From the NCBI GenBank assembly GCA_030035585.1, contig CM057482.1, positions 9,721,001 through 9,785,000 of the forward strand: a stretch of 64,000 bases of DNA, read 5' to 3'. This document shows positions 1-10,195 of the stretch, one piece after another. The notes beneath the pieces are model-generated. The model saw nothing but the letters and a program-made list of their open reading frames with translations, was not told where the DNA came from and made no database searches. Made by a program: the position numbers and the translations under genes. Each line of letters starts with the position of its first letter. Within the stretch, counting starts at the first letter, position 1. This DNA comes from Dugong dugon (taxonomy: Eukaryota; Chordata; Mammalia; Sirenia; Dugongidae).

Positions 1-470
1 ATAAAAGGTTTGGGCCAGACCACCCAGAGTCTTTTACAACAGGCTACAGGCAGTAGGGGCAGTTAAGAGGCTGTGAGCAAGGGAGTGATATGAGCAGAAT
101 TATGCTGTGACATGGACAGCACTGTATCAGCTGGTAATTCATCCACCAATGCAGACTCACAACTAAAGATCCAGGAATAGCAGCTGAAAAGCTGGGCCTA
201 AAATAACTACATGACAATTGTAATAGAGAGGGGAGACAGATGAACAAGTAATTTCAAAGGCAGAATCAACTGAATTTGGTAACTATTTGGGTACAGAAGA
301 CAAGGAAAGGAAAGAGGGGGAAAAAATGACTCAGATTTCAAGTCTAAGTGTCTGGGAGAACAGTGCTAGAATAAAGAAAATAGAGAACCCAGGAAGAAAT
401 TTGGGTGGAGGCAGGAGTATATGAGCTCAATCTCATACCTAATGATTTATAGGTGCTTAAGGGGCAATCT

Positions 471-635
471 GGAGCCCTGGTGGCACAGCAGTTAAGAGCT
501 CGGCTGCTAACCAAGAGGTCAGCAGTTCGAATCCACCAGGCACTCCTTGGAAACCCTATGGGGCAGTTCTGCTCGTCCTACAGGATCACTATGAGTAGGA
601 ATTGACTCAACGGCAATGGGTTTGGTCTTGGAAGT
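471..635 (+). mobile_element. AfroSINE, short class
   Basis: tRNA-derived afrotherian SINE. The head carries the pol III box-like segments (gcagttaagagctcggctgc and gttcgaatccacc); the tail reads gaattgactcaacggcaatg. It lacks the internal gatgtggcagtctgcttctg block seen in the longer class. The 8-bp flank ggcaatct occurs at 463-470 and again at 636-643, a likely target-site duplication (TSD). Confidence 0.9.
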
Positions 636-789
636 GGCAATCTAGTGGAACTCTCCAGCAGACACTGAACTGTGGCACAGGGTTTAAGAGACCACCAAGG
701 CTACAGTGATTGTCGAACCCATGAGATTCACAAAGGAGAGAGAACAGTAGTTTTTCCACCTAAACTGAATATTGCAATCACCAGGAATG

Positions 790-3480
790 CTTTAAAAAAA
801 TATTGATGTGTATTATACCACCACAGTAGTCAAAACAGCCTGGTACTGGTACTACAACAGATACATAGACCAATGGAACAGAATTGAGAATCCAGATGTA
901 AATTCATCTACCTATGAGCAGCTGATATCTGACAAAGGCCCAAAGTCCATTAAATGGGCAAAAGACAGTCTCTTTAACAAATGGTGCTGGTATAACTGGA
1001 TATCCATCTGCAAAAAATGAAGCAAGACCCATACCTCACACCACGCACAAAAACTAACTCAAAATGGATCAAAGACCTAAATATAAAATCTGAAACGATA
1101 AAGATCATGGAAGAAAAAACAGGCACAATGCCAGGAGCCCTAATACAGGCATAAACAGAATACAAACCATAAGTAACAATGCTCAAACACAAGAAGAGAA
1201 ACTAGATAACTGGGAGCTCCTAAAAAGCAAACACTTATGCTCATCAAAAGACTTCACCAAGAGTAAAAAGACAACCTACAGACTGGGAAAAAAATTTTGG
1301 CTTCGACAAATCCGATCAGCGTCTAATCCCTAAAATCTACAACATATAGTGCAAAACCTCAACAACAAAAAGACAAACAACCCAATTAAAAAACACGCAA
1401 AGGATATTGTCATGGATTGAACTGTGTCCCCCAAAAGTATCTGTCAACTTGGCTGGGTCATGATTCCCAATATTGCATGATTGTGTACCATTTTGTAATC
1501 TGATGTGATTTCTTTATGTGTTGTAAACTCTGTCACTATGCCGTAATAAGATGGATTAGTGGCAGTTATACTGATGAGGTCTACAAGATTAGATAACTTC
1601 TTAAGCCAATCTCTTTTGAGATATAAAAGAGAGAAGCAAGCAGAGACACATGGGAACCTCATACCACCAAGAAAGCAGTGCCGGGAGCAGAGCGTGTCCT
1701 TTGGACCTGAGGTTCCTGCGCAGAGAAGCTCCCAGACCAAGGGAAGCTTGCTGACACAGACCTTCCTCCAGAGCCAACAGAGAAAGTGTTCCCCTAGAGC
1801 TGACACCCTGAATTTGGACTTGTAGCCTACTAGACTGTCAGAGAATAAACTTCTCCTTGTTAAAGCCATCCACTTGTGGTATTTCTGTTACAGCAGCGCT
1901 AGATGGCTAAGACAGATATGAACAGGCACTTCACCAAAGAAGATATTCAGGAGGCTACCAGATCAGATACATGAGGAAATGCTCATGATCATTAGCCATT
2001 AGAGAATTGCAAATCAGAACTACAATGAGATACCATCTCACCCCAACAAGGCTAGCATTAATCCAAAAAACATAAAATAATAAATGTTGGTGGGAATATA
2101 AAAATGGTACAACCACTTTGGAAATCGATTTGGTGCTTCCTTAAAAAGCCAGAAATAGAAGTACCATACTATCCAGTAATCCCACTCCTTGGAATATATC
2201 CTACAGAAATAAGAGCCATCACACAAATAGATATATGCACACCCACGTTCACTGAAGCACTGTTCACAATAGCAAAGAGATGGAAGCAACCTACGTGCCC
2301 ATCAACAGATGAATGGATGAACAAATTCTGGTACAGTTACACAATGGAATACTATGAAATGATAAAGCACAATGATGAATCCGTGAAACATCTCATAACA
2401 TGGATGAATCTGGAAGGCATTATGCTGAGTGAATTTAGTCAGTTGCAAAAGGACAAATATTGTATAAGACCACTATTATAAGAACTCAAGAAAAGGTTTA
2501 AACACAGAAAAAAATATTCTTTGATGTTTACGAGGGTGGGGAGGGAGGGAGGGAGAGGGGTATTCACTAACTAGATAGTAGACAAGAATTATCTTAGGTG
2601 CAAGGAAAGACAACACACACTACAGGAGAAGTTAGCACAACTGGACTAAACCAAAAGCTAAGAAGTTTCTTGAATACAATCAAACACTTCAAGGGACAGA
2701 GTAGCAGGGGCGGGGATATGGGGACCATGGTTTCAGGGGACATCTAGGTCAATTGGCATAACAAAGTTCATTAAGAAAATGTTCTGCATCCCACTTTGGT
2801 GAGTGGCGTCTGGGGTCTTAAAAGCTAGCGAGTGGCCGTCTAAGATGCGTCAATTGGTCCCAACCCACCTGGAGCAAAGGAGAATGAAGAACACCAAAGA
2901 CACAGGCAAATATTAGCCTAAGAGACAGAAAATGCCACATAAACAGAGACTCCATCAGCCTGAGACCAGAAGAACTAGATGGTGCCCGGCTACCACCAAT
3001 GACTGCCCTAAGAAGGAATACAACAGAGAATCCCTGACAGAGCAGGAGAAAAGTAGGGTACAGAACGCAAATTCTAGTAAAAAGACAAGACTTAATGGTC
3101 TGACTGAGACTGGAGGGACCCCAGAAGACATGGCCCCAGGGCTCTCTGTTAGCCCAAAACTACAACCATTCCCGAGGCCAACTCTTCAGACAAAGATTAG
3201 ACTGGACTATGAGACATAAACGATACTCGTGAAGAGTGTGCTTCTTAGCTCAAGTAGATACACGAGACTAAATGAGCAGCTCCTGTCTGGAGGCGAGATT
3301 AGAAGGCAGAAAGGCACAGGAGCTGGTTGAATGGACACAGGAAATCCGGGGTGGAAAGGAGAAGTGTGTTGTACAGTACAGAGAGAGGAACTAGGGTCAC
3401 ATAACAATGTGTGTATAGATTTTTATATGAGAAACTAACTTGAATTGTAAACTTTCACTCAAATCACAATAATATATATA
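790..3480 (+). mobile_element. 5'-truncated L1 (ORF2 C-terminus plus long 3'UTR), split by an LTR
   Basis: 790-1407 and 1920-2480 encode broken L1 ORF2 C-terminal sequence; 2104-2481 stays open for 125 codons and ends with the typical L1 segment around residues EGIMLSEFSQLQKDKY. About 1 kb of non-coding 3'UTR follows, with a G-rich tract at about 2535-2560 (gggtggggagggagggaggg), ending in an AT-rich simple repeat near 3470. No intact endonuclease or reverse-transcriptase core is present, so the copy is dead. A solo LTR interrupts it at 1408-1914. Confidence 0.85.
1408..1914 (+). mobile_element. Solo LTR, MaLR/MLT1-like architecture
   Basis: A 507-bp element beginning TGTCATGG and ending CTAAGACA, flanked by the 5-bp duplication gatat (1403-1407 and 1915-1919), as expected for an LTR insertion. 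It opens with an 'actgtgtcccccaaaa' motif, carries AATAAA at 1844-1849, and ends in a segment resembling the MLT1/MaLR end (tggtatttctgttacagcag). It sits inside an L1, so it is younger than that L1. The 88-codon open frame inside it has no recognisable protein. No internal retroviral genes are attached. Confidence 0.8.
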
Positions 3481-3499
3481 TACGTATATATATAAACGT

Positions 3500-4320
3500 C
3501 TGACATAACCAAACAACTCATAGGGTTGGTTTACCAGGTTTGAAGGCTGAGGACCATAGACTTGTGGGACAACTCAGTCAACTGGCATAATAGTTCATAA
3601 AGATAATGTTCCACATTCTAGTTTGGTGAGTAGTGTCTAGGGTCTTAAAAGCTTGTAGGTGGCCATCTAAGATACAACTATTGGTCTCTACTCATCTGGA
3701 ACAAAAGAGAATGAAGGAAACCAAAGACTCAAAGAAGAAACTAGTCCACAGGACTAACAGCTCACATGAACCACAGCCCCATCTAGCCTGAGATCAGAAG
3801 AACTAGATGGTACCTAGCTACCACTACTGACCGTTCTGACCAGGGATACAACAGAAGACCCCAAATAGAAAGGGAGAAAAATGTAGTACAAAACTCAAAT
3901 TCCTCAAAAAGGTCAGACTTACTAGACTAATAGAGACTAGAGGAACCCCTAAGACTATCACTCTAAGATACCCCTTGAACTTGGAATTGAAGCTATTTCT
4001 GCAGGTCACCTTTCAGCCAAATAATAAATTGGCCTATTAAATAAACAACATCAACCGTGAGTACTGTGCTCCCTCAAATAATCAACTATATGATTTAGGG
4101 TAAATGGTCAACATTTACCCTAAAACAAAGATGAGAAGCTAAGGAGGGGCAGGGAAGCTAGATCAATGGAAACAGAATAAGCTGAATGGAAATAATGAGA
4201 ATGTTGACATATTGTGAAAAGTGTAACCAATGTCACTGAACAATGTGTCTAAAAACTGTTAAACAGGAGCCTAATTTGCTGTGTCAACTTTCACCTAAAA
4301 CACAATATTAAAAAAAAAAA
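3500..4320 (+). repeat. Older L1 3'UTR fragment ending in poly(A)
   Basis: Parallels 2700-3440 closely in order: a 'ttcataaagataatgttcc' block, 'gtcttaaaagcttg', 'agatcagaagaactagatgg', 'gacttactagactaatagag', and a final 'cacaatatt' plus A-run at about 4310. It is therefore a second copy of the same L1 3'UTR class directly downstream of the first, more diverged and without ORF2 sequence. Confidence 0.8.
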
Positions 4321-4814
4321 CAACACTGATGTCTGAGATTCTGATGTAATTGGAGTGTGGCCTAGCATTGAGAGTTTTAAAAACTCCCAGGTTATTTTAT
4401 GTGCAGGACAGTGTGAGAACACTGGTGTAACGGGAAAGAGACCCAAGGACAGACCAGTGGGAAGCACCTAATTTAGAGATGAGGAGACAGAAAAGCAAGA
4501 AATGGAGAAGGGAAGAGTGGTGGTTAACAATATCAAATGTCGCAGAAAAACTCGGCTGGCAAGATCTAAAACAGGTCTTTGATTTGCCACCTGTAAGAAA
4601 GCAGTTTCAGCAGAGAGGTGAAGGTGGAGGCCAGTTTGCAAGAGTGGAAGTGAGAGGGAACTAAAAATGCAGTCCTAGGGCAGGGAAGGGAAGGGCAGAG
4701 AAAGGACAGTAGCTTTAAGAGGAAGCCAGAACAATGACAAAGATAAGGAAACTTGAGTATGTTTTAAAGCCTAAGAGGAAGGATCAAATTGAGGAAGAAA
4801 AAAATAAAAAAAAG

Positions 4815-4958
4815 GAACCCACTGGATTCCAATTCATAGTGACCCTACAGGACAGAGTAGAACTGCCCCATAGGGTTTCCATGGAGTGGCTGGTGGATTC
4901 AAACAGCCGACCTTTTGGTTAGCAGCCAAGCTCTTAACCACTGTGCCACCAGGGCTCC
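4815..4958 (-). mobile_element. AfroSINE, short class (antisense)
   Basis: Reverse complement of the AfroSINE: tail first (ctggattccaattcatagtg), head last (ccactgtgccaccagggctc). Preceded on the plus strand by an A-rich run (4798-4814). Inserted in worn repeat or unique DNA of CIAO2A intron 1. Confidence 0.88.
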
Positions 4959-5559
4959 AAATAGAGGAAGAGGGGTTGAAAATAGAATTGCGGTTGGCGG
5001 GGGAGGGAAGGACTAATAAATACACAGTAGAGAATGGAATCAAGGAAATGGGAACCTGGGTTGCCCTTAAAGGGGACAAGATTTCCTTCTTATTCTAAGT
5101 TGTAGAAAAAGCTGAAGAAAAGGAGAATGATAAAGAGAAATACTGAGGCAGAAAACGAGGGAAGCAGAGGGAGTTCATGTAGGATGGGCTTGATGTTCTC
5201 AAGCCTGAGGTTTTCTTCTATTATTCATAGCACCCCTATGATCAGACATGAAGCTGGGAAAAACAAATCAGTTAAACTGTAGCTTCTATCAGCTATCTCC
5301 TAGACTTATGACTTGATTAAACACGAGAATTTGAAAATGTAGGCAGGAAAAAGCTCTTTCTCAAGGCTGTGATATCATGGGGCTCTGAAAAACAGGGTTT
5401 TTGAAAAGGACATTTCTACCCCTCATCCTATGTCTTCCATACAAGCTCACCTATATAAGCTGTACTATACTCTGCATATGCTACTCAACCCTGAAATTAA
5501 ATCTCACCCCTTATTAAACTTCTCCAGTTCCCTAGTGATTTGAGAGGTTTGGATTTACT

Positions 5560-6230
5560 TCCTTATGAAGAAAGCAATGCCGTTCTCACATTACTCCCCT
5601 GACAAAAATTATTCTATGGCTCTGCACTGATACAAAATTCTTTGTTTATATTTAAAACCTTCCGATATCCAATTCCAACCTATTATCTAAAACAACCTTC
5701 CACCACACTGCTGCCTTTAATCACAAACCTTATCCTGTAGCGCCACCTATCTGCCATTCCTTAAACATGCTACTTTCTCATCCCCATACTTCTGCTACAG
5801 TTTCCCCGGCCTAGAACGCCCTGATCCTTGACAGATCCAAACCAACCCAAAACCAAACCCGCTGCCGTCAATTCCTATAAGACAGAGTAGAACTGTCCCA
5901 CAGGGTTTCCAAAGCTGTAATCTTTATGGAAGCAGACTGCCACATCTTTCTCCTGAGGAACAGCTGGTGGGTTAGAACCTCGCCGTTTCTGTTAGAAGCC
6001 AAACTGCTTAACGACTGCGCCACCAGGGCACCTTTCTACATATCCAGATCCTACTACTCCTCAAGACGCAACTCAAATGACTCTTCCCCTTAAAGCTTTT
6101 CCAGATTCCCCCCTCTTCCATCAGAGATTAGTATCTCTCCTTCCTCCGAATTTCTGTGTCTCTTATTGAGGCCTATAGCTTTCTACTACATACTACAGAA
6201 ATTTTTGCATATATAGGTTTCCCTCAGTAT
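5560..6230 (+). repeat. L2 LINE relic interrupted by an AfroSINE
   Basis: The stretch follows the L2 3' region in order: 'attactcccctgacaaaaat', 'ccacactgctgcctttaatc', 'cattccttaaacatgctac', 'cctagaacgccctgatcc', then after the SINE 'cgcaactcaaatgactcttc' and 'agcttttccagattcccccc'. L2 is an ancient mammalian LINE; identification is by recognising the consensus order. Confidence 0.65.
5838..6032 (-). mobile_element. AfroSINE, long class (antisense)
   Basis: Reverse-oriented AfroSINE with the extra internal block (agctgtaatctttatggaag ... gactgccacatctttctcc) that distinguishes the long class. Starts with the tail complement 'accaaacccgctgccgtcaa' and ends 'gcgccaccagggcacc'. It splits the L2 relic. 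Confidence 0.88.
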
Positions 6231-6380
6231 AAGTCTGAGTGCAAAGAGTTATCTCTTCCAAAGCCGCATCCCAAAGCCCTTAGATCTGTGGTAGACAGAG
6301 GTGTGGAAGGACAGGCATGTGTCCAGCTGCTTTATAGACCTCATTCCACTCATAATTATCACCTGGCTCGGGTTGCTTAG

Positions 6381-6536
6381 GCGCCCTGGAGGCGCAGTGG
6401 TTAAGAGCTCAGGCTGCTAACCAAAAGGCTGGCAGTTCAAATTCACCAGCCACTCCTTGGAAACCCTATGGGGCAGTTCTACTCTGTCCTACAGGGTCGC
6501 TATGAGTCAGAATCGACTCAACTGCAATGGGTTTGG
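6381..6536 (+). mobile_element. AfroSINE, short class
   Basis: Head gcgccctggaggcgcagtgg, middle gaaaccctatggggcagttc, tail cagaatcgactcaactgcaa. Adjacent to a divergent copy starting near 6550. Confidence 0.9.
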
Positions 6537-6549
6537 TAAGGTTGCTGAA

Positions 6550-6812
6550 CAAGCCCCTGGGTGGCATAAATGGTTAAGCGCTCGTTATCAGTTAGAACTC
6601 ACCCACAGGGACCTCAAAAGAAAGGCCTGGAGATCTGCTTCCGAAAGGTAATAGCCTTAACCCCATGGAGCACAGTTCTACTTGCAACACATGGGGTCAC
6701 CATGAGTCCAAAAGGTCACAGCCTTGAAAACCCTACAGAGCTCCGTGCTGCTCTGCAACACACGACGAGTCAGAATCCACAGGACAGCAACTGGTTTGGT
6801 CTGGAATTGGGT
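6550..6812 (+). mobile_element. Divergent AfroSINE with an internal duplication
   Basis: Head 'gcccctgggtggcataaatg' and tail 'gacagcaactggtttggtct' mark it as AfroSINE. The interior holds two related segments, about 6643-6708 and 6709-6778; each runs 'aaaggt..agcctt..aaccc', then an 'agttctact'/'gctgctctg' motif, then 'gagtc'. It resembles the copy at 59237-59438, with its 'ctctgcttccaaaaggttac' block, so it may be a separate subfamily. Confidence 0.75.
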
Positions 6813-7039
6813 TTGATTAAGACCTGGCTCTAGCAAGAGAGAGGCAAACTAGCTCCAAAAGTCTTCTCCATCCCCAACTTTCTTCTATAACCCTTACCTG
6901 AATTAGATTTGTATTCTTATGGTTAGATCTTTTACTTGCAGGCAGCAGGAATGTCTGAACATCAGATCCAACCTTTTTAGTTTCCAAAAACAACACTACG
7001 TAACTCCAAAAAAGGAGAGTCACGAGGCAACAGAGAACT

Positions 7040-7165
7040 GGTGGCAAGTGCACTAGGTTTGGGCTCCGGACTCTGATCCTTACTGGCGGGGTGACCGCCA
7101 GCTAGTTGTTTAAGCATTCTGAGCCTTAGTTTCCTCATCTGTACAGTGAAGAAGGTCTCAATGGT
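7040..7165 (+). repeat. MIR SINE fragment
   Basis: Shows the MIR core order: 'gggctccggactctgatcct', 'ggggtgaccgccagctagtt', then 'gagccttagtttcctcatct'. MIR is an ancient mammalian tRNA-derived SINE. Confidence 0.75.
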
Positions 7166-7781
7166 TAAATAAGAAAATGTTTAATACTTATATTGAAGAA
7201 AAAAACATATACATATATAGCACTCCAGGGTTCACGGCTGTGTTAAAGAAACTGTAAGCCTGAGGCCCTGCTATGAGGGGCCTGTCTCGTCCTCATTTCT
7301 CGGGGACCTCTGCCTACTGACTTTGCCACAGAAGAGTGACTGTGACCTTGGGCCAGTCACCAACTCAGGCGTCACCTACCAGTGCCCTAGGCGTGGCGGA
7401 AAGAGGAGTGCGTGTCCAGGGACTCGGGATAAGCAAGAAGGCTCAAGTAGTGCACTCAGGCGGCTGGGCGTAGCTTTGCTTCCTAACCAAGCGCCCTGGA
7501 TTCCTGCACGCCCAAAAGTCTTGGAGTGGCCACGAGGACTTGGGGTGGACAAGGGGAATGAAGCGTTTAAGACCTCTAGGCTCGGCTTGTCCCACGTTTA
7601 GAAAAAGCCCAGGCCTCCCACATCCTCGCGTGACTTAAGACCCCAAAAAACACGCTTCCCACTCTCCCGAAGAAATCCTACAAAAACCCGGGTCTCCACT
7701 CCAAGCCCCCAAGGCGAGGCCCTCCGCCCCCCCCACGCCTTCACGTATAAAGCCAAACGCTGCCCCGGGTAAATTAATTAC

Positions 7782-7905
7782 CGTAAACCTCTAGCGCTTT
7801 CTCTTCCATGATCTGGGGCTGCCTGGCAGCTCCCCGCTCAGAGAGGCCCGAGAGCCACAGGACTCTGCTCAGCGTCCAGGAGAGCAGCCCGGACAACTGC
7901 TCCAT
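7782..7905 (-). CDS. CIAO2A: CIAO2A coding exon 1 (MIP18 family Fe-S assembly factor, N-terminus)
   Basis: Read on the minus strand, the exon gives 41 codons plus one base: [17 protein letters not shown]..., then an internal Met and EEKALEVY, before a GT donor (TACG|GTAATT) at 7781. I recognise this as the start of CIAO2A (FAM96A). The start is the ATG at 7905-7903 with A at -3 and G at +4. CIAO2A works in the cytosol with CIAO1, mainly in maturing iron regulatory protein 1. The MIP18 fold lies in later exons outside the window, so only the hydrophobic, Leu/Trp-rich N-terminus is seen. Its promoter faces that of SNX1 about 2 kb away. An upstream ATG in another frame overlaps this start. Confidence 0.92.
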
Positions 7906-7921
7906 CCTTACGCTCCGCCAT
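7838..7921 (-). other. Upstream ORF overlapping the CIAO2A start codon
   Basis: An ATG at 7921-7919 (minus) lies 16 nt upstream of the CIAO2A ATG in a different frame. It opens 27 codons ([20 protein letters not shown]...) and stops at TGA 7840-7838, inside CIAO2A exon 1. Its context is strong (G at -3, G at +4). Whether it is in the mRNA depends on the true transcription start, which the sequence does not show. The 'ATGGCGGAG' also resembles a YY1 site, so the ATG may serve as a DNA element instead. Confidence 0.5.
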
Positions 7922-8088
7922 CCCTGGCGACTGCCCCACCCGAGCCACCGTCTTTCAGCAGCCCGTGTCGGAACTTAAAACTTCCTGATTTTCAAACTCG
8001 CCAAGAGAAGCCTACAGGGTCCAGGGGAGCAGAGAATAGGCGGGACCGGACGGAGTAGCGCGGAGGACCTAGGGAAGGGCGCCTCAAG

Positions 8089-8230
8089 GACTACAAGCCC
8101 CAGCATGCTTTGCTCAGTTTCGGCGGAACAAGAGAAAAAAACCTCGTCGCCCGCGAAGCGCATTGCGTGCTGGGACGTATGGTCGTTTTCTTCGGGAGAG
8201 CGAGAGCTGTATTCTGGGGCTTGTAGTTTC
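8089..8230. promoter_or_regulatory. Cluster of three ZNF143/Staf-like motifs, CIAO2A promoter side
   Basis: Three matches to the known ZNF143 (Staf) element, core ACTACAA-TCCCAGCATGC: 8090-8113 on plus (ACTACAAGCCCCAGCATGC then TTTGC); 8159-8182 on minus (ACGTCCCAGCACGCAATGCG); 8210-8227 on minus (ACTACAAGCCCCAGAATA). The element is typical of TATA-less housekeeping promoters. The cluster lies about 180-320 bp upstream of the CIAO2A start, in GC-rich DNA. Binding is inferred from sequence only. Confidence 0.7.
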
Positions 8231-9184
8231 CGCTGTGGGTGGGGGTGGGGAGTGTAACGGTCTGTTACCCGCCACTGATTGCTTCATTCAGCTCTCGAGA
8301 TAAGCTAAAGATGAATCCTGAAGAGGTAGGAGAAGAGAAGATTTTGGTTTCTAGTGCTGGAGAAGCATGTGCCCAGGGACTGTTAGTTCTCCGAGGGAGC
8401 CGCTTCCAGCCGAAACCTTTCTTACTTCCTGGTCGTGCCGGAAGTGAGTTTCCGTTGCTGTGAAACGGCACGTCTTGGGAACCCAGTCAGACCAGTTAGG
8501 CGTTGATGGGAGAAGGCTTTTGGGTTTTCTCATCTCATAGGGCCTCAGTACAGTACAACTACGGACTGAATATTTCTGCGAAGTGCCTTCAAAGACAACT
8601 TAGAACGAGAGAACTTTCTCTGAAAGAGATGGTGGGAAATGATTGGAGATCACGATGCTAAAAAGAATGTCTTAAACCCTTTGGTGTTCATGTCCGTGAT
8701 GGATGCCAGGAACCAGGTTGATAATGTTAGACGTTTTATCCATCTATACCTTCTTTCAAACCTCAAACATTTATTGGGTACTTAATTTCCCAGACACGGC
8801 CTGTGGGCGCTGAGGATACAATGATTGGTAAGACATGGTCCCTACCCTCAAGAGACTTACAGACCTGTGAGGGAGCCAACCCCTGATGTTGAGGAATTTG
8901 CGGCTGGAAACAAACTAAACCATTTTGTCAAAGTTGATTGCAAACTTCATCTCACCTCTATTGAGAAGAAAGTCAGGATTATCTTGCAGAATTATTCCAT
9001 GATTACATATCCCATTTATCTTTGAACTCCAGTCTTAACTTGTTTAGCTAATTTAGATTGTAGAGTCACCAGACAATCAGTGAATACTTTAAGTCCCCGA
9101 ATAATTTTGTTTAGAGATTAATAATCTCCCTGCTATCTACTCCACCCCATTTCCACACCAGAGCAATTTAGAGGATAATCCTAA

Positions 9185-9450
9185 CTTCCTTTCAACCAAA
9201 TTTAGGACACTTGAGTTTTATCTCTTCTGTGATGCTTCCGGACTTCTCCGAGCAGAACTGGTGATCTCTTTCAGTGTTCTCCCAAAGTACATCATAACAT
9301 TGAACAATGAACATGCTGAATTGTTTATTTACATGCCTGCCTCTCTCATTAAGTCTTAAACGCTTAATCAGCAAGGAGCTTCTTTATCTCAAGGGCATAG
9401 AAGGTGCCAGTAGATCCTCAATATGTATTTCTTGAATGCATTAACTGAAT
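9185..9450 (+). repeat. L2 3'-end relic
   Basis: The order 'tctcccaaagtacatcataa', 'tgaattgtttatttacatgc', 'gtgccagtagatcctcaata' and 'attaactgaatg' follows the L2 3' terminus (Y-GTGCC...TCAATA...GAATG). Diverged, so assignment is moderate. Confidence 0.5.
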
Positions 9451-9582
9451 GTTGTCCAAAGACTAAATGGCGAGACTTTATGCAGCCTGTTTAGAGACCT
9501 CAATCAGAAATATTTATGGAATCTCTCTGAGGGAATTCTGCTCAGTAGGTGGCACGTAGAGGCTTTCAAAGCTTTTTAGCCA

Positions 9583-9731
9583 CCCATAACCCGTTGCCGC
9601 CGATTCGGACTCATAGCGACCCTATAGGACAGGGTAGACTGCCCCATAGGGTTTCGGAGGAGCAGCTGGTGGATTCGAACTGCAGACCTTTTGGTTACCA
9701 GCCGAGCTGTTAATCACTGTGCCACCAGGGA
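9583..9731 (-). mobile_element. AfroSINE, short class (antisense), in the shared promoter interval
   Basis: Tail complement 'cgttgccgccgattcggact' to head complement 'taatcactgtgccaccaggg'. It lies about 300 bp upstream of the SNX1 start codon and is a lineage-specific addition to the promoter region. Confidence 0.88.
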
Positions 9732-9889
9732 TAAGACTCCTTTAGTCAAACGAAATGTCCCTAGGAAGCCAAAGCTATCCGGAGCACAAAGGGAGCACAA
9801 AGGGCCATAGGAACCATCCCCCTTTTCTGCCCTCTGGGTCCCGCTCGTTAAGACCCCAGCCTGCTGGCCCGGGGCTCGGATTTGCTGGG

Positions 9890-10036
9890 CAGGCGCTGTC
9901 GACCCCGGACCCGCCCCCTGTGCCTAAGCCCCGCCCCTCAGGTCCCGCAGGGTCTGTCCCTTCGCTGGAACGCGTTGCTCTCGGCGCTATCTCTCTATAA
10001 AGTTGTTGTTGCGGCTTCCGCCGCGGGTGCAGAAAG
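9890..10036 (+). promoter_or_regulatory. SNX1: SNX1 core promoter and 5'UTR
   Basis: GC- and CpG-rich. GC boxes (Sp1-type) at 9911-9917 and 9928-9936. A TATAAA hexamer at 9996-10001 is only 36 nt before the ATG, so if used it would leave a very short 5'UTR. 'GAAAGATGGCGTCC' at the start codon resembles a YY1 element (AAnATGGCGGC), a site often placed just downstream of initiation in such promoters. The transcription start itself cannot be read from sequence. Confidence 0.6.
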
Positions 10037-10195
10037 ATGGCGTCCGGTGGTGGTGGCTGTAGCGCTTCGGAGAGACTGCCTCCACCCTTTCCCTGCCTGG
10101 AGCCGGAGTCCGAGGGGGCGGCTGGGGGGTCAGAACCCGAGGCTGGGGACAGCGACGCTGAGGGAGAGGACATTTTCACCGGCGCCGCGGCGGCC
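10037..10195 (+). CDS. SNX1: SNX1 exon 1
   Basis: Residues 1-53, phase 0 at the end (GCC|GTGAGT). Encodes the Ser/Gly/Pro/Glu-rich leader with the acidic patch [12 protein letters not shown]. The ATG has A at -3 and G at +4. The last residues are an Ala run (GAAAA). Confidence 0.95.

Larger units (their letters stand above)
1..7781 (-). other. CIAO2A: CIAO2A intron 1 (partial)
   Basis: This stretch lies 3' of CIAO2A exon 1 on the minus strand and runs off the left edge. I searched by eye for the next CIAO2A exon (expected to continue with an acidic MIP18 segment) and found none, so it is read as intron. It holds an AfroSINE (471-635), a 5'-truncated L1 (790-3480) broken by a solo LTR, another L1 3'UTR fragment (3500-4320), three further full AfroSINEs plus one divergent copy, an L2 relic (5560-6230) and a MIR (7040-7165). 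Segments 1-470, 640-790 and 4330-5190 look like worn old repeat or unique DNA with no coding signal. Confidence 0.75.
8231..9880. other. Interval between the CIAO2A and SNX1 promoters
   Basis: No exon is visible. 8690-8880 looks like an old interspersed repeat (a 'catttattgggtacttaatt ... gaggatacaatgattgg ... ggtccctaccctcaagagac' order also seen at 62030-62100). 9185-9450 resembles an L2 3' end. An antisense AfroSINE occupies 9583-9731. The rest is low-copy DNA. Confidence 0.6.

Noticed and set aside
1559..1825. 88-codon frame on plus
   Set aside because: Lies wholly within a solo LTR; no protein similarity recognised.
9775..10179. 134-codon minus-strand frame opposite the SNX1 promoter and exon 1
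   Set aside because: Antisense shadow of GC-rich SNX1 exon 1 and promoter; Pro/Gly-rich with no recognised domain.
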